Both the position numbers and the translations under genes were made by a program. Positions 36,828-48,518 of a stretch of DNA of 64,000 nucleotides are shown here, one piece after another (position 1 is the first letter of the stretch; the number at the start of each line of letters is the position of its first letter). The notes beneath the pieces were generated by a model. The model saw only the letters and a program-made list of their open reading frames with translations. It was not told the DNA's origin and ran no database searches. Source of the DNA: Gammaproteobacteria bacterium (GTDB taxonomy: Bacteria > Pseudomonadota > Gammaproteobacteria > Steroidobacterales > Woeseiaceae); assembly GCA_024640305.1 (NCBI GenBank), contig JAHEFG010000004.1, positions 40,014 to 104,013 of the forward strand, in the 5' to 3' direction.

Positions 36828-38338
36828 GCATGCCGGCAGAGCACCTGACCACAACAACCACCCTCGACGAATTATTGCGAGGTTTCGCTGCCGCGCCGGC
36901 GATTCAGGTTCAGGGAGTATCAAGCGACAGTCGTCAGCTCAAGCCCGGCTATTTATTCCTTGCCTGCGCAGGTCATAGCAGCCACGGACTGGACTATGTC
37001 GGTGACGCAGTCGGCGCCGGTGTTGCGGCCATTGCCTGGGATTCATCCACCGCTGATTTTCCTGCTGGCGATGTGGGCGTGCCGATGGTCGCGGTCGAAG
37101 GTCTAGGGCAGCATATTGGAGAAATCGCAAATCGATTTTACGGGCGGCCGTCAGACGCAGTGCGCGTCATAGGCGTCACGGGAACAAATGGCAAGACCAC
37201 GGTTGCCTGGCTGGCTGCCCAGTGCTGGGAAGCTCTTGGCCAACCTTGTGGCTACATAGGCACGCTGGGGACCGGCATCGGAGAGATCGAGTGCGGCGAT
37301 GGTATGACAACGCCGGGCGCAATTGAATTGCATCAGAACCTCGCCAGTTTCAGGGACCAGGGCGCGCAATGGGCAGCCGTTGAAGTGTCGTCCCATGCGC
37401 TGTCGCAGAATCGTATTGCAGGAGTTGCGCTCGATACTGTGATGTTCACGAATCTGAGTCGCGATCATCTTGATTACCACGGCGACATGCAGTCATACGC
37501 CGAGGCCAAAGCGCGTTTATTCCTGGAGACTAATGCCCGGCATCGCATAATCAATCTCGATTCAGAGTTTGGTATGCAACTCGCTTCTCGCTGCGGTCAG
37601 GACGTCGTTACGGTTTCAACGAATTTGGATCGCGCTAGCGATGGCAGGCCGTACGTCTTTGCCCGCTCGATTGAAGCAACAGAGAGTGGCTCTCTCGTCA
37701 GCATAAGCAGCTCATGGGGCGACGGAGAATTTTCCCTGTCACTGCCCGGCGACTTTAACGTTGCTAATGCCGTTACAGTTCTTGCGCTGCTGTTACGGCA
37801 CGGTGTGCCGACCGCACAGGCCTGCGATGCGCTGTCGACAGTTGATGCTCCACTTGGACGCATGCAACGAGTTGCCGGGCCGGATACAGCGCCTTCGGTC
37901 TTTGTGGACTTTGCCCACACACCAGCGGCCATCGAAATCGCTTTGCGCGCGCTCAGAGCACACTGCAAAGGCCAACTCTGGTGCGTTATGGGCTGTGGGG
38001 GCGATCGCGATGCCGGCAAACGGCCCCAAATGGGCCGGGCGGCCGAGCAAGTTGCAGACCGGGTCGTTATTACGAGCGACAACCCACGTAGCGAATCACC
38101 GACCGAAATCATTGACGACATAGTTGGCGGCCTGGTCGACGCGGAACGTGCCACGATTATCGCAGACCGCGCCGCGGCTATTGCCTGGGCTATTGAAGTT
38201 GCGGCAGCTGAGGATTGCATCCTCGTGGCCGGTAAGGGGCATGAAAATTATCAACTGATTGGCAACGAGCGTCGTGACTTTTCAGACATTGGTGTTGCGA
38301 TCACGGCGCTCGCTGCGTCGCGGAAGGACGGCGGATGA
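36824..38338 (+). CDS. murE: UDP-MurNAc-tripeptide synthetase MurE
   Basis: 504 residues. Mur-ligase P-loop GVTGTNGKTTVAW, the lysine region YAEAKARLF, and DNPRSESP (about residues 421-428), the DNPR motif that selects meso-diaminopimelate in Gram-negative bacteria. Adds the third residue to UDP-MurNAc-L-Ala-D-Glu. ATG 36824 overlaps the ftsI stop; a second ATG two codons later is an alternative. Overlaps murF by 4 bp. Confidence 0.97.
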   Translation: MSMPAEHLTTTTTLDELLRGFAAAPAIQVQGVSSDSRQLKPGYLFLACAGHSSHGLDYVGDAVGAGVAAIAWDSSTADFPAGDVGVPMVAVEGLGQHIGEIANRFYGRPSDAVRVIGVTGTNGKTTVAWLAAQCWEALGQPCGYIGTLGTGIGEIECGDGMTTPGAIELHQNLASFRDQGAQWAAVEVSSHALSQNRIAGVALDTVMFTNLSRDHLDYHGDMQSYAEAKARLFLETNARHRIINLDSEFGMQLASRCGQDVVTVSTNLDRASDGRPYVFARSIEATESGSLVSISSSWGDGEFSLSLPGDFNVANAVTVLALLLRHGVPTAQACDALSTVDAPLGRMQRVAGPDTAPSVFVDFAHTPAAIEIALRALRAHCKGQLWCVMGCGGDRDAGKRPQMGRAAEQVADRVVITSDNPRSESPTEIIDDIVGGLVDAERATIIADRAAAIAWAIEVAAAEDCILVAGKGHENYQLIGNERRDFSDIGVAITALAASRKDGG

Positions 38339-39696
38339 ACGCAGACCTTTCGACAGCCGCCAGGTTTGTGGGTGGCACGTTGCGTGGCGATGATCGCGCC
38401 TTTGATGGCGTGAGCACAGACACACGTACATTGCAGAGTGACGAGTTATTCATTGCGCTTTCCGGGCCGAATTTTGACGGGCGGGACTATGTTGACCTGG
38501 CAAAAGACAAAGGGGCCGCTGGTGCGATAGTAGTCACCCCGGTTGAGAGCGATATCGCGCAGATCATTGTCGAAGACACAAAGCTCGCGCTCGGCCAACT
38601 CGGGGCGTCATGGCGCGACCAGCAGTCGGCAACCGTGATCGGAATAACGGGCAGTAACGGCAAGACGACGCTGAAAGAGCTGACCGCGGCCTGCTTGTCT
38701 CACGCGGCACCAACGCTGGCCACGCAGGGCAACCTGAACAATGATATCGGCATGCCTCTCATGCTGTTGCGTATGGACGCAACGCATCGCTACGCAATCC
38801 TTGAGATGGGTGCGAACCACCCGGGTGAGATCGCCTATCTCACGTCTCTCGCTAAACCCGAGATTGTTGTCATTACCAACGCGGGTGCGGCGCACCTCGA
38901 GGGCTTTGGCTCCATCGAAGGGGTGGCAAAGGCAAAGGCTGAAATCCTGCAGGGCGATTCGCGACCAGACTTCGCAATACTGAATGCCGACGATGAATAT
39001 TTCAGCTACTGGCAGTCTTTTGTCAGCGACATCAGCTGGTTGAGCTTTGGACTCTCGGAAAATGCAGATATTCGCGGCGACGATATTGTCGTCGACAAAG
39101 GGTTGACGCGTTTTCTTCTACACATTGGCGATACAGCCGTGCCCGTGTCGTTACCGCTCGCTGGTTTGCACAACGTTCGCAATGCCTGCGCGGCAGCCGC
39201 CATCGCGACCACTCTCGGCATGGAAGCGGATGACATCGCCAGCGCGCTTGAGTCAGTTGGCCCGGTCGCAGGCCGCCTGCAGACGGTTGCAGGTTTGCGC
39301 GGCGCGACAATCTTCGATGATAGCTACAACGCGAATCCCGTTTCCGTAATCGCTGCGGGCGAGTATCTCGCGTCATTGGCGGGACAGAACTGGGTCGTAT
39401 TTGGTGACATGAAAGAACTGGGCGACGACGAGCAGCAGTTGCACTTCGAGGTTGGACGAGCGTTGAAAAATGCGGGCATCAATCGACTGTTTGCCACCGG
39501 CGAGCTTAGCCGGGATACGGTCGCAGCATTCGGCCAAGGTGCGAGCTGGTTCGAGACAGTGGATGAACTGGCAAGCGCCGTTCTCAAGGATTTGACTGGC
39601 GATGTGAATGTACTGGTCAAGGGCTCACGTTCCATGCGTATGGAGCGCGTTGTCGACAGCTTGCGCGCGCCCGAAGCGATGAGAAAAGAGGCCTGA
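38335..39696 (+). CDS. murF: UDP-MurNAc-pentapeptide synthetase MurF
   Basis: 453 residues. N-terminal [19 protein letters not shown]-loop [41 protein letters not shown] and [10 protein letters not shown] are all typical. It adds D-Ala-D-Ala to the tripeptide precursor, the product of DdlB encoded 7 kb downstream. One base separates it from mraY. Confidence 0.97.
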   Translation: MNADLSTAARFVGGTLRGDDRAFDGVSTDTRTLQSDELFIALSGPNFDGRDYVDLAKDKGAAGAIVVTPVESDIAQIIVEDTKLALGQLGASWRDQQSATVIGITGSNGKTTLKELTAACLSHAAPTLATQGNLNNDIGMPLMLLRMDATHRYAILEMGANHPGEIAYLTSLAKPEIVVITNAGAAHLEGFGSIEGVAKAKAEILQGDSRPDFAILNADDEYFSYWQSFVSDISWLSFGLSENADIRGDDIVVDKGLTRFLLHIGDTAVPVSLPLAGLHNVRNACAAAAIATTLGMEADDIASALESVGPVAGRLQTVAGLRGATIFDDSYNANPVSVIAAGEYLASLAGQNWVVFGDMKELGDDEQQLHFEVGRALKNAGINRLFATGELSRDTVAAFGQGASWFETVDELASAVLKDLTGDVNVLVKGSRSMRMERVVDSLRAPEAMRKEA

Positions 39697-39697
39697 C

Positions 39698-40792
39698 ATG
39701 CTGCTTTATCTCACTAACTATCTGGCGCAGTTCGAATCCGGTTTCAACGTTTTCAGCTACCTGACGATGCGTGCAATTCTAGGCGCTCTGACCGCGCTGG
39801 TGCTGTCATTCGTTATCGGCCCGCGAATGATATCCAAGCTCAGCAACAATCAGCTCGGGCAGCCCGTTCGCGAAGATGGTCCGGAGACGCATCTGCTAAA
39901 AGCAGGTACGCCGACGATGGGCGGCGCTCTGATTCTCATGGCGATTTCGATCAGCACGCTGCTATGGGCCGACCTCGAAAACGTATTCGTCTGGGTGGTT
40001 CTATTTGTCACATTGTCATTCGGCGTTATCGGATACATCGACGACTACAAGAAACTCATATTGCAGGATCCGGCCGGAATTTCGGCAAAGCAAAAACTCT
40101 TCTGGCAATCGGCTGCGGCGATTATCGCTGCGCTAACTCTTTATTTTTATGCGGTTGAGAGCGGTACGCTCGATACCGCAACTGCGCTCCTGATTCCGTA
40201 TCTAAAAGACACGACTATCCAGCTCGGTATGTTACAGATCGTCGTTACGTACTTGTTCATCGTCGGATTCAGTAACGCCGTAAATCTTACCGACGGGCTG
40301 GACGGTCTGGCGATCATGCCGACCGTGTTGGTCGGCGGTGCGTTGGGAGTCTTTGCCTACCTTACCGGCAACGTCAATTTCGCGGAGTATCTGGGCATAC
40401 CTTATGTGTCAGGTACAGGTGAGATCCTGGTGTTCTGTGCGGCGCTCGCCGGTGCCGGTCTCGGATTTCTGTGGTTTAACACCTATCCGGCGCAAGTTTT
40501 TATGGGTGACATCGGCGCTCTTTCTCTCGGTGCCGCGCTCGGAGCCGTCGCTGTTGTCGTCCGTCAGGAAATCGTGCTTGCGATCATGGGCGGTGTATTC
40601 GTCGTCGAAACGCTGTCGGTGATCATCCAGGTGTCGTCATTCAAATTGACCGGCAAGCGAGTATTTCGGATGGCACCGCTGCATCACCATTTCGAACTGA
40701 AAGGTTGGGCGGAGCCCAAGGTCATTGTTCGTTTCTGGATTATCACGGTCATTCTCGTGCTGGTCGGTTTCGCGAGTCTGAAGCTACGATGA
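39698..40792 (+). CDS. mraY: phospho-MurNAc-pentapeptide transferase MraY
   Basis: 364 residues, about ten membrane helices. Key cytosolic loops are present: [23 protein letters not shown] with the metal-binding [26 protein letters not shown], and the HHHFE segment [14 protein letters not shown]. It transfers phospho-MurNAc-pentapeptide onto undecaprenyl phosphate to make lipid I. Stop overlaps the murD start (ATGA). Confidence 0.98.
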   Translation: MLLYLTNYLAQFESGFNVFSYLTMRAILGALTALVLSFVIGPRMISKLSNNQLGQPVREDGPETHLLKAGTPTMGGALILMAISISTLLWADLENVFVWVVLFVTLSFGVIGYIDDYKKLILQDPAGISAKQKLFWQSAAAIIAALTLYFYAVESGTLDTATALLIPYLKDTTIQLGMLQIVVTYLFIVGFSNAVNLTDGLDGLAIMPTVLVGGALGVFAYLTGNVNFAEYLGIPYVSGTGEILVFCAALAGAGLGFLWFNTYPAQVFMGDIGALSLGAALGAVAVVVRQEIVLAIMGGVFVVETLSVIIQVSSFKLTGKRVFRMAPLHHHFELKGWAEPKVIVRFWIITVILVLVGFASLKLR

Positions 40793-42132
40793 AAGCTGCG
40801 ACAAAAAGCAAATCGAAAAACAAGGATCTCGTGCTCGGGCTCGGGATTACCGGTTTGTCAGTTGCGCGCTTCTTGCGTCGCAATGACCGCGATGCAACGT
40901 TCATCGACAGCCGGGATGAGCCGCCGGGGATCAATGAACTGAATGACGTCTGGCCCGATGCGGACGTTATTCTCGGCAAGGCGAAACTTCCCGGGGATGT
41001 GAGCAGGATCATTGTCTCACCGGGAATCGCCGACAACCACGAGCTGCTGAAAGCGGCGCGCAAGAAAAAACTCGAAGTTGTCTCCGACATTGAAATCTTC
41101 GCGCGCGAGGCTGTAGCGCCATTTGTTGCGATCACGGGCTCGAACGGAAAAAGTACCGTAACAACGCTGCTCTATCACATGTGTCGCGCCGACGGCCGCA
41201 AGGTCCTTGCTGGCGGCAATCTCGGCGAGCCTGCACTTGATCTGCTTAATGAAGACACTCCGGACATATATGTGCTTGAGTTGTCGAGCTTTCAATTGCA
41301 GCGTACTCAGGCATTACCCGCCGAAGTTGCGGTGCTGCTCAATGTTTCGGCTGACCACCTCGATTGGCATACCGACGAGGCTGAATACCGACGCTCGAAA
41401 TACCGGGTTTATCGCGAGGCTCGGGCCGCGGTAGTTAATCGTGCAGACGATGACGCTGTGGAATCCTCGAAAGATATTAAGAAAGTCATTTCTTTTGGTC
41501 TCGATGTACCGGCCGAAGGGCAGTTCGGCATTCGCCAGGACGACGGTATCGACTATCTTGCACGCGGAGAGGCACTGCTGATTGCGACTACCGATTTGGC
41601 CGTCGTCGGGCTGCACAATCAGGCGAATGCTTTGGCTGCACTGGCGGCTGGCGAGCTACTCGGCTTGAAAATGCCGGCGATGTTGCAGGTGCTCAGTGAA
41701 TTTCCGGGTTTGTCACATCGCATGCAGTTTGTTGCTCGCAAAGGTGCGGTTGACTACATCAACGATTCCAAGGCAACGAATGTCGCGGCCGCTGTTGCAT
41801 CGATTAACTCGATAACGGGCAACCTGGTTCTGGTTGCTGGCGGAGATGGCAAAGGCGGTGACTTCACCGACCTTGCAACAGCTCTCGAAGGCAAGTTGCG
41901 TGCCGCGGTTCTGATCGGCAAAGACGCGGAGAAGATCGCAAGGGCGATCGATACAGTACTGCCGGTTTACTTTGCACGGGACATGGACGATGCCGTAGAG
42001 CAGGCTGCTGCATATGCAGAGTCTGATGATACTGTGCTGCTTGCACCGGCATGCGCAAGCCTCGATCAGTACGAAAACTATGGCGCACGTGGCGATGCGT
42101 TTTGCGCTGCGGTGGAGGCACTGCTGCGATGA
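40789..42132 (+). CDS. murD: UDP-MurNAc-L-Ala D-glutamate ligase MurD
   Basis: 447 residues from ATG 40789, which overlaps the mraY stop; a longer frame from 40705 runs over mraY and is not used. A Lys/Ser-rich leader ([12 protein letters not shown]) precedes [17 protein letters not shown]-loop [33 protein letters not shown], and [11 protein letters not shown] follow. Adds D-Glu to UDP-MurNAc-L-Ala. 4 bp overlap with ftsW. Confidence 0.96.
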   Translation: MKAATKSKSKNKDLVLGLGITGLSVARFLRRNDRDATFIDSRDEPPGINELNDVWPDADVILGKAKLPGDVSRIIVSPGIADNHELLKAARKKKLEVVSDIEIFAREAVAPFVAITGSNGKSTVTTLLYHMCRADGRKVLAGGNLGEPALDLLNEDTPDIYVLELSSFQLQRTQALPAEVAVLLNVSADHLDWHTDEAEYRRSKYRVYREARAAVVNRADDDAVESSKDIKKVISFGLDVPAEGQFGIRQDDGIDYLARGEALLIATTDLAVVGLHNQANALAALAAGELLGLKMPAMLQVLSEFPGLSHRMQFVARKGAVDYINDSKATNVAAAVASINSITGNLVLVAGGDGKGGDFTDLATALEGKLRAAVLIGKDAEKIARAIDTVLPVYFARDMDDAVEQAAAYAESDDTVLLAPACASLDQYENYGARGDAFCAAVEALLR

Positions 42133-43316
42133 CAGTCAAGAGCGCAACGATGCCATTTCCGGCGAGGCTAAGGACCGAGTTCAAGCTCGATCCGGTATTG
42201 CTTACGATAGTAATGACGCTGCTGTTGGGTGGTTTCGTGATCCTGGCGTCGGCGTCGATCACGATTTCGGACAAAGTTTCCGGTGACCCGTTCTACTATG
42301 TCGAGCGGCAACTCCTTGCGGCCGTGATTGGGGCGGCCGCGGGATTGTTCTGCCTGGTCGTGCCGATGCGAGTTTGGCAAAGCGTTAGTCCTCTGCTATT
42401 GCTGGTCGGGCTTGCGCTGTTGTGCGTCGTGCTTATTCCTGGTGTGGGTTATGAAGTCAACGGCAGCACGCGCTGGGTCCGATTGGGCGTTATGAATCTG
42501 CAAGTGTCCGAGCCGGCGCGCCTGTGCCTGCTGGTCTACCTGGCCGGTTATGTTGTGCGCCAACAAAAAGCATTACGCGAGCGGTTCGTCGGTTTTCTGC
42601 GACCAATGCTCGTGCTCAGCCTGGGGTGCGCGTTGTTGCTGGCTGAACCGGACTTTGGCGCGGCGATTGTGTTGACCGCAACGGCACTGGCTATGTTGTT
42701 TGTGGCCGGTGCGAGAATCCGCGACTTCCTGTTATTTTTCTCGGCCACGCTCGTCGCGATAGTGCTGCTGGCAGTGACATCGCCGTATCGAATGAAGCGC
42801 CTGACCGGCTTTCTCGACCCGTGGGCGGATCCGTTCGACTCAGGCTTCCAATTGACGCAGTCGTTGATAGCGATTGGCAGAGGCGAGTGGTTTGGCGTTG
42901 GCCTTGGCGACGGCGTGCAGAAGCTGTTTTACCTACCCGAAGCCCATACCGATTTCGTGTTCGCAGTATTTGCAGAAGAATTTGGTCTGCTCGGGTCGCT
43001 GCTGCTTATTGCCCTGTTCCTGGCGTTGCTATGGCGAATTTTCGGTATAGCAAAGCGCGCCGCGGACGCGGAGCGGTTCTTCGAGGCCTATCTCGCGATG
43101 GGATTGGGTACCTGGCTTGGGCTGCAGGCGTTTATCAATGTCGGTGTGAATATGGGTCTGTTGCCGACCAAGGGTCTAACGCTGCCATTGATCAGCTACG
43201 GCCGCAGCAGCCTGATTGTCACTATGGCAGCCATCGGTCTGCTGTTACGCATTCACCACGAGCTTGTGGTCGACGCAAGACCCGTGAACCGCAAACGACG
43301 AGGGCGCAGGAAATGA
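42129..43316 (+). CDS. ftsW: septal peptidoglycan glycosyltransferase FtsW
   Basis: 395 residues, SEDS family with about ten membrane helices. Visible: LASASITISDK, NGSTRWVRLG, the catalytic-loop region EPDFGAAIVL, GFQLTQSLIAIGRGEWFGVGLG and the PEAHTDFVFAVFAEEFG segment, ending TKGLTLPLISYGRSSL. It polymerises lipid II at the septum together with FtsI. The C-terminal tail is basic (NRKRRGRRK). ATGA overlaps at both ends. Confidence 0.97.
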   Translation: MTVKSATMPFPARLRTEFKLDPVLLTIVMTLLLGGFVILASASITISDKVSGDPFYYVERQLLAAVIGAAAGLFCLVVPMRVWQSVSPLLLLVGLALLCVVLIPGVGYEVNGSTRWVRLGVMNLQVSEPARLCLLVYLAGYVVRQQKALRERFVGFLRPMLVLSLGCALLLAEPDFGAAIVLTATALAMLFVAGARIRDFLLFFSATLVAIVLLAVTSPYRMKRLTGFLDPWADPFDSGFQLTQSLIAIGRGEWFGVGLGDGVQKLFYLPEAHTDFVFAVFAEEFGLLGSLLLIALFLALLWRIFGIAKRAADAERFFEAYLAMGLGTWLGLQAFINVGVNMGLLPTKGLTLPLISYGRSSLIVTMAAIGLLLRIHHELVVDARPVNRKRRGRRK

Positions 43317-44401
43317 GCGGGCGCCCCATACTTGTCATGGCAGGCGGCACCGGTGGGCATGTCTATCCGGCGCTCGCTGTTGCACAGGCCCTTGAGGCTC
43401 GTTCGCAGAGCGTCGTTTGGCTCGGTACGCATCGCGGACTTGAATCGACGATCGTTCCCAATGCCGGTATCGATATTGAGTGGGTCAGCGTGCGCGGACT
43501 GCGTCGCAAAGGCCTGCTTGCGATGCTGGTAGCACCAGTCTCACTCATTTGGGCGCTCCTGCAGTCGCTCGGTGTAATTCTACGTCGCCGGCCAGCAGCC
43601 GTACTCGGCATGGGTGGCTTCGTATCCGGACCTGGCGGCCTTGCTGCCTGGCTTACCCGTCGGCCGCTCGTCATTCACGAGCAGAATGCGGCCGCCGGCC
43701 TAACAAACCGTCTTCTGGCGCGTCTCGCCCGGGTTGTGCTGCAAGCCTTCCCGGGCAGTTTTAATTCTCGAGTTAAAGCCGAGACCGTGGGTAACCCGGT
43801 GCGCGAAGACATTTCGGCTGTTGCAGAACCCGCCGATCGTTACAACGAGCGGCAAGGCCCGTTGCGTTTGCTGGTACTCGGTGGCAGCCAGGGTGCATTG
43901 GCGCTGAACAAGACCGTGCCTGAGGCTTTGTCGAAACTAACCAGGCAGGAACGCCCGATCGTACGTCATCAATGTGGTAGCAGGACAGCCGCTGCGGCTC
44001 GGGATGCTTATGCCAGCCACGATGTCGACGTGGAGCTGGTGCCTTTTATTGATGACATGGCCGAGGCGTATGCCTGGGCGGATCTTGTCGTCTGTCGTGC
44101 GGGCGCATTGACCGTCGCCGAACTCTGCGCAGTCGGTCTGCCGGCCTTGTTCGTGCCTTATCCGGCGGCCGTAGATGATCATCAAACGGCAAACGCGCGC
44201 CCGATGGAAAGCGTTAGCGCTGCGGCCATCATCAGCGAAGCTGATCTTGATGCTGAGATGCTGGCTAATCTGCTTCGCGAATGGCTGTCATCGAGACGGT
44301 CGCTTCTGGAACGTGCCGTAAGGGCACGCGAACTCGCGAAGCCACAAGCACTGGCACGTATCACCGAACTTTGCCTCGAGCAGGCGGGAGTTGCCGCATG
44401 A
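43313..44401 (+). CDS. murG: lipid II synthase MurG
   Basis: 362 residues from ATG 43313. GT-B glycosyltransferase with glycine-rich loops [16 protein letters not shown] and [40 protein letters not shown] and the UDP-GlcNAc site [24 protein letters not shown]. Adds GlcNAc to lipid I on the inner face of the membrane. 4 bp overlaps with ftsW and murC. Confidence 0.98.
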   Translation: MSGRPILVMAGGTGGHVYPALAVAQALEARSQSVVWLGTHRGLESTIVPNAGIDIEWVSVRGLRRKGLLAMLVAPVSLIWALLQSLGVILRRRPAAVLGMGGFVSGPGGLAAWLTRRPLVIHEQNAAAGLTNRLLARLARVVLQAFPGSFNSRVKAETVGNPVREDISAVAEPADRYNERQGPLRLLVLGGSQGALALNKTVPEALSKLTRQERPIVRHQCGSRTAAAARDAYASHDVDVELVPFIDDMAEAYAWADLVVCRAGALTVAELCAVGLPALFVPYPAAVDDHQTANARPMESVSAAAIISEADLDAEMLANLLREWLSSRRSLLERAVRARELAKPQALARITELCLEQAGVAA

Positions 44402-45822
44402 TCAAACGAATGCGGCGGATTCATTGCGTGCACTTCGTCGGCATCGGCGGGTCGGGCATGTCTGGTATCGCTGAGGTCATGCTGAGTCTCGGCTACCAGG
44501 TACAAGGCTCGGATCTCAAACCGAACAAACAAACACGTCGCCTTGAACAACAGGGCGCTACCGTATTCATCGGCCACGCTGCGGATAATATCTCGAATGC
44601 TGACGCCGTCGTCGTCTCCAGCGCGGTCGATGAAACCAATCCCGAAGTCGCGATGGCCCGCGAGCGCCGCATGCCGGTTGTACCACGTGCCGAAATGCTC
44701 GCCGAGCTCATGCGTTTTCGATATTCGATTGCAGTCGCTGGAACGCACGGCAAGACCACGACCACGAGCCTGATCGCGAGCGTGCTCGCCGAAGGCGGGC
44801 TTGACCCGACTTTCGTCATCGGCGGTCGACTCAAGAGCGCTGACGCCAATGCGCGTCTGGGGCAGGGCGACTATCTTGTCGCAGAGGCAGACGAGAGCGA
44901 TGCCTCGTTCGTGCATCTGAAGCCGATGCTGGCGGTCGTGACCAATATCGACGCGGACCACATGTCGACCTACGACGGTGACATCGAAAAACTGCATTCC
45001 GGTTTTATAGAGTTCCTGCACAACCTGCCATTTTACGGATTGGCCGTCGTGTGTATCGATGATGCCGGCGTCAAGGAAGTCATGGCGAATGTTGGTCGCT
45101 CGATTGTCACCTACGGCATCAGCGACGACGCAGATGTCCGCGCCGAGAATATCGAATTCTCGAAAGGGCAAACCCGGTTCGATGTGATCCGTTCGGGTGA
45201 TCGCGAACCGCTGCACGTTTCACTGCAGTTACCGGGCATGCACAACGTCTGCAATGCGCTGGCGACAATTGCTGTCGCCGATGAACTGCAGGTGAGTGAC
45301 GAAGCCGTTGTGAATGCGCTGCACGACTTTGAGGGAATCGATCGCCGATTTCAGCACCTGGGCGACATCGAAATCGCTGCGGGTAGTGTCATGCTTGTCG
45401 ACGACTACGGCCACCATCCAACTGAGGTCGCTGCGACCTTGTCTGCTGCCAGGGCCGGCTGGCCTGATCGGCGCGTCGTACTGGTTTTTCAGCCGCATCG
45501 TTACACCCGCACGCGCGACCTGATGGATGATTTCGCCATGGTTCTCTCCGCAGCCGATGTGGTCGTCGTGCTTGACGTCTACGCGGCTGGCGAAGCGCCG
45601 ATTGCCGGCGCAGACGGCCGGGCGATAACACGCGCGATTCGAACGCGCGGCACGATCGAGCCAGTATTTGTCGAGACGCTGGATGAGTTGCAGCCAGTAC
45701 TCGAAAGCCTGCTCGAAGACGGTGACCTCGTATTAACTATGGGTGCGGGCGATATTGGTGCCTATGCCAGTCGATTGCCGCAAATGTTGGCAGTCAAGCC
45801 ATCGCTCAAGGTGCACTCATGA
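44398..45822 (+). CDS. murC: UDP-MurNAc L-alanine ligase MurC
   Basis: 474 residues from ATG 44398. N-terminal [18 protein letters not shown]-loop [48 protein letters not shown] and [12 protein letters not shown]. First ligase of the stem peptide, adding L-Ala to UDP-MurNAc. Overlaps murB by 4 bp. Confidence 0.98.
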   Translation: MIKRMRRIHCVHFVGIGGSGMSGIAEVMLSLGYQVQGSDLKPNKQTRRLEQQGATVFIGHAADNISNADAVVVSSAVDETNPEVAMARERRMPVVPRAEMLAELMRFRYSIAVAGTHGKTTTTSLIASVLAEGGLDPTFVIGGRLKSADANARLGQGDYLVAEADESDASFVHLKPMLAVVTNIDADHMSTYDGDIEKLHSGFIEFLHNLPFYGLAVVCIDDAGVKEVMANVGRSIVTYGISDDADVRAENIEFSKGQTRFDVIRSGDREPLHVSLQLPGMHNVCNALATIAVADELQVSDEAVVNALHDFEGIDRRFQHLGDIEIAAGSVMLVDDYGHHPTEVAATLSAARAGWPDRRVVLVFQPHRYTRTRDLMDDFAMVLSAADVVVVLDVYAAGEAPIAGADGRAITRAIRTRGTIEPVFVETLDELQPVLESLLEDGDLVLTMGAGDIGAYASRLPQMLAVKPSLKVHS

Positions 45823-46718
45823 TGGCGGCAACAGCCACAAGCGCGGCGCGCGGCGAGATTCGATTGAACGAGCCGATGAGCAAGCACACGTCGTGGCGTG
45901 TGGGTGGTCCTGCCGAGACCTTCTTTGTCCCGAATAGTCTCGAAGACCTGTCGTTGTTCCTGCAGGAACTCAACGAGGGGATCCCGGTTTTTTGGTTGGG
46001 CGTGGGCACAAACCTGCTGGTTCGAGACGGTGGTATCCCCGGCGTCGTGATTTCAGCTTCACGTATCATGCGCAACCTCGAGAGGCTCGAGCACTATCTC
46101 GTCAGAGCTGGCGCCGGACTGCCCTGCACGCAACTTGCCCGGCAGTGCCTGCGTTGGGGTCTCGGCCCGTCGGAGTTCTTTGCCGGCATCCCCGGCACGG
46201 TTGGCGGCGCATTGGCAATGAATGCAGGTGCTCACGGAGGAGAGACCTGGGATCGTGTCGAATCGGTGCGCACTATCGATCGTAACGGCGAAATTCATGA
46301 GCGTGCTCCCGGTGAATACACGGTTGGCTACCGGAGCGTGACAGGCCCAAAGAATGAGTGGTTTGTCGAGGCGACGTTGCGTTTCGAGGTTGATGTAACG
46401 CCGAGCGCCGACGATATGAAATCGATGCTGGAACGGCGTAAGAGAACTCAGCCGCTTGGCTTGCCGAGTTGCGGCTCAGTATTTCGCAATCCGCCGGGTG
46501 ATCACGCCGCGCGACTTATCGAAGCCGCGGGCCTGAAGGGGTTTTCGATTGGCGGCGCCGAAGTTTCCCGAAAGCACGCGAATTTCATTATCAACAGCGA
46601 TAACGCGACGGCATCCGATGTCGAAGAGCTGATTGCACATGTACGCCAGGCCGTGTTGGAGAAACACGGTGTCGAACTCGTCCACGAAGTCAGAATAGTC
46701 GGCGAGGCTGCGAAATGA
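45819..46718 (+). CDS. murB: UDP-N-acetylenolpyruvoylglucosamine reductase MurB
   Basis: 299 residues, the shorter type II-like MurB. FAD-binding segment [55 protein letters not shown], and catalytic residues in YRSV and [11 protein letters not shown] with a C-terminal [20 protein letters not shown]. Reduces enolpyruvyl-UDP-GlcNAc to UDP-MurNAc with NADPH. 4 bp overlaps with murC and ddlB. Confidence 0.97.
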   Translation: MMAATATSAARGEIRLNEPMSKHTSWRVGGPAETFFVPNSLEDLSLFLQELNEGIPVFWLGVGTNLLVRDGGIPGVVISASRIMRNLERLEHYLVRAGAGLPCTQLARQCLRWGLGPSEFFAGIPGTVGGALAMNAGAHGGETWDRVESVRTIDRNGEIHERAPGEYTVGYRSVTGPKNEWFVEATLRFEVDVTPSADDMKSMLERRKRTQPLGLPSCGSVFRNPPGDHAARLIEAAGLKGFSIGGAEVSRKHANFIINSDNATASDVEELIAHVRQAVLEKHGVELVHEVRIVGEAAK

Positions 46719-47716
46719 GCCACATAGCGGCGATGCGGGAACAACGTTCGATTATCGAGCATGCCGGGGACTTCGGCCGGGTTGCGGTCATGTTGGGCGG
46801 ATCTTCCGCAGAACGGGAAGTATCGCTCGATAGCGGTGGCGCGGTGCTTAAGGCATTGCAGTCGAGAGGTGTCGATGCGCATGCGTGGGATCCATCTGCA
46901 AAGGGCCTGGTGGAATTCGCACAGGCTGGTTTTGACCGCGTGTGGATCGCATTGCATGGCACGGGCGGTGAGGACGGTTCGTTGCAAGGTGCCCTGGAAT
47001 GGCTCGACACTCCTTACACGGGTAGTGGCGTCATGGCCTCGGCGCTGGCCATGGATAAAGTCCGCAGCAAACACCTGTTTGAGGCAGCGGGCATTCCGAC
47101 ACCGGAATACGCCGTCGTCCGTCACCAAGCAGACGCTGTCCTCGCCGTAGAGACTTTTGGTTATCCAATCATCCTGAAACCAGCCGAGCAGGGCTCAAGC
47201 GTTGGCATGAGCAAGGTTTTCACACCTGAAGATCTTAACGATGCCGTCGAATTGTCGCTGGCCTTTGGCGGCGTTGCGCTAGCGGAGCGATGTATCGTTG
47301 GTGACGAATTCACCGTAGCCGTTCTGCAGGGTGAGGCATTACCGAGTATTCGCATTGAAACCCCGCGTGTGTTCTACGACTACCGCGCGAAGTACGAGTC
47401 TGATCGCACCGAGTATCACTGCCCCGGAACGACAGATGCGGCAACCGAAGCGCTGTACGGGGAACTGGCGATTGCCGCATTTAACGAATTGGGATGCTCC
47501 GGGTGGGGTCGCGTTGACTTTATGACCGGCGATGACGGCCAGCCACAGGTACTCGAAGCCAATACGGTTCCTGGCATGACAAGCCACAGCCTGGTTCCGA
47601 TGGCGGCGAACAGGGCAGGCATCGATTTTGCAGAGCTTTGCTGGCGCATTCTGGAAACAAGCGTCGGCCAGGGAATTCAATCCAAACCGCTGGAGGTGGC
47701 TGCCAATGACGCGTAA
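46715..47716 (+). CDS. ddlB: D-alanine-D-alanine ligase
   Basis: 333 residues; about 20 N-terminal residues precede the conserved RVAVMLGGSSAEREVSLDSG, longer than E. coli DdlB (306), so ATG 46733 (MREQRS) is an alternative start. ATP-grasp features: LHGTGGEDGSLQGALEWLD, YTGSGVMASALAMDK, KPAEQGSSVGMSKV, GWGRVDFMTGDDGQPQVLEANTVPGMT. Makes the D-Ala-D-Ala used by MurF. Overlaps ftsQ by 11 bp. Confidence 0.96.
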   Translation: MSHIAAMREQRSIIEHAGDFGRVAVMLGGSSAEREVSLDSGGAVLKALQSRGVDAHAWDPSAKGLVEFAQAGFDRVWIALHGTGGEDGSLQGALEWLDTPYTGSGVMASALAMDKVRSKHLFEAAGIPTPEYAVVRHQADAVLAVETFGYPIILKPAEQGSSVGMSKVFTPEDLNDAVELSLAFGGVALAERCIVGDEFTVAVLQGEALPSIRIETPRVFYDYRAKYESDRTEYHCPGTTDAATEALYGELAIAAFNELGCSGWGRVDFMTGDDGQPQVLEANTVPGMTSHSLVPMAANRAGIDFAELCWRILETSVGQGIQSKPLEVAANDA

Positions 47717-48518
47717 GCAAGCACGGCGCAAGAAGCAAAAAAAGGCCGCTTGGTTCAAGATGCCCAGGATTCGTGTGGCGCATGTCGTCGCGCCACTTGT
47801 TGCGATCGGCGCGGTTATAGCGACGTACCTGGCGAGTGCAAGCATGCTTGATCGCCCCATTCGATCTATTGAAATCAGTGGGCCGTTTCAACGTGTCACG
47901 GCATTGCAGATAGAAGAAGCGATCAGCGCTGAGATGGCGGACGGCTTCGTTAGTGCCGACCTGGCCGTTATTCAGCGACGCATCGTCGAGCTGCCGTGGA
48001 TAGACCAGGCGATGGTCGCCAGACGCTGGCCGAGCCGTATTCGAATTTCGGTGACTGAGCAGGTGCCGGCGGCCATCTGGGGTGAGCGTGGTCTCCTCAA
48101 TGTTCGCGGTGAGCTTTTCGTCACCAATGCCCGGCACATTCCTGCCGAGCTGCCGCGACTCAGCGGACCCGAACATCGCTCGGCGGACGTTGCCGCACGC
48201 TACCTCGAAGTACGTGACCAGCTTATCCCGCGTGGCCTGGATTTGCGCAGTGTGCATCTCGACCCGCGCGGTGCGTGGCGAATGACATTGCTCAACGGCG
48301 TCGATGTGCGACTTGGCCGGCGCGATATCGATGAGCGCACCGATCTGTTTCTCGACATCGTTGCGGACATCATCACCAGCCGGGCGGCCGAAATCGAATA
48401 TGTCGATATGCGCTACAGCAACGGTTTTACGATTGGCTGGAGCAACGGTGCGCGCTCGCCGGTCTCCGATCCCGAAGCAGGGGCCGACAAAATGCTCGCC
48501 CTGAGAGGAACTCACTGA
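47706..48518 (+). CDS. ftsQ: cell division protein FtsQ
   Basis: 270 residues from ATG 47706. Basic cytosolic tail (RKQARRKKQKK), one membrane helix (about residues 25-45), a POTRA domain (IRSIEISGPFQRVTALQIEEAI), and a beta domain (LPWIDQAMVARRWPSRIRISVTEQ split across the junction). It recruits FtsLB and links early and late divisome. The frame opens earlier at 47628 inside ddlB. The ftsA start follows directly on the stop. Confidence 0.94.
   Translation: MTRKQARRKKQKKAAWFKMPRIRVAHVVAPLVAIGAVIATYLASASMLDRPIRSIEISGPFQRVTALQIEEAISAEMADGFVSADLAVIQRRIVELPWIDQAMVARRWPSRIRISVTEQVPAAIWGERGLLNVRGELFVTNARHIPAELPRLSGPEHRSADVAARYLEVRDQLIPRGLDLRSVHLDPRGAWRMTLLNGVDVRLGRRDIDERTDLFLDIVADIITSRAAEIEYVDMRYSNGFTIGWSNGARSPVSDPEAGADKMLALRGTH

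Noticed and set aside
44182..45216. 344-codon minus-strand frame over murG/murC
   Set aside because: Antisense shadow of conserved mur genes without motifs.
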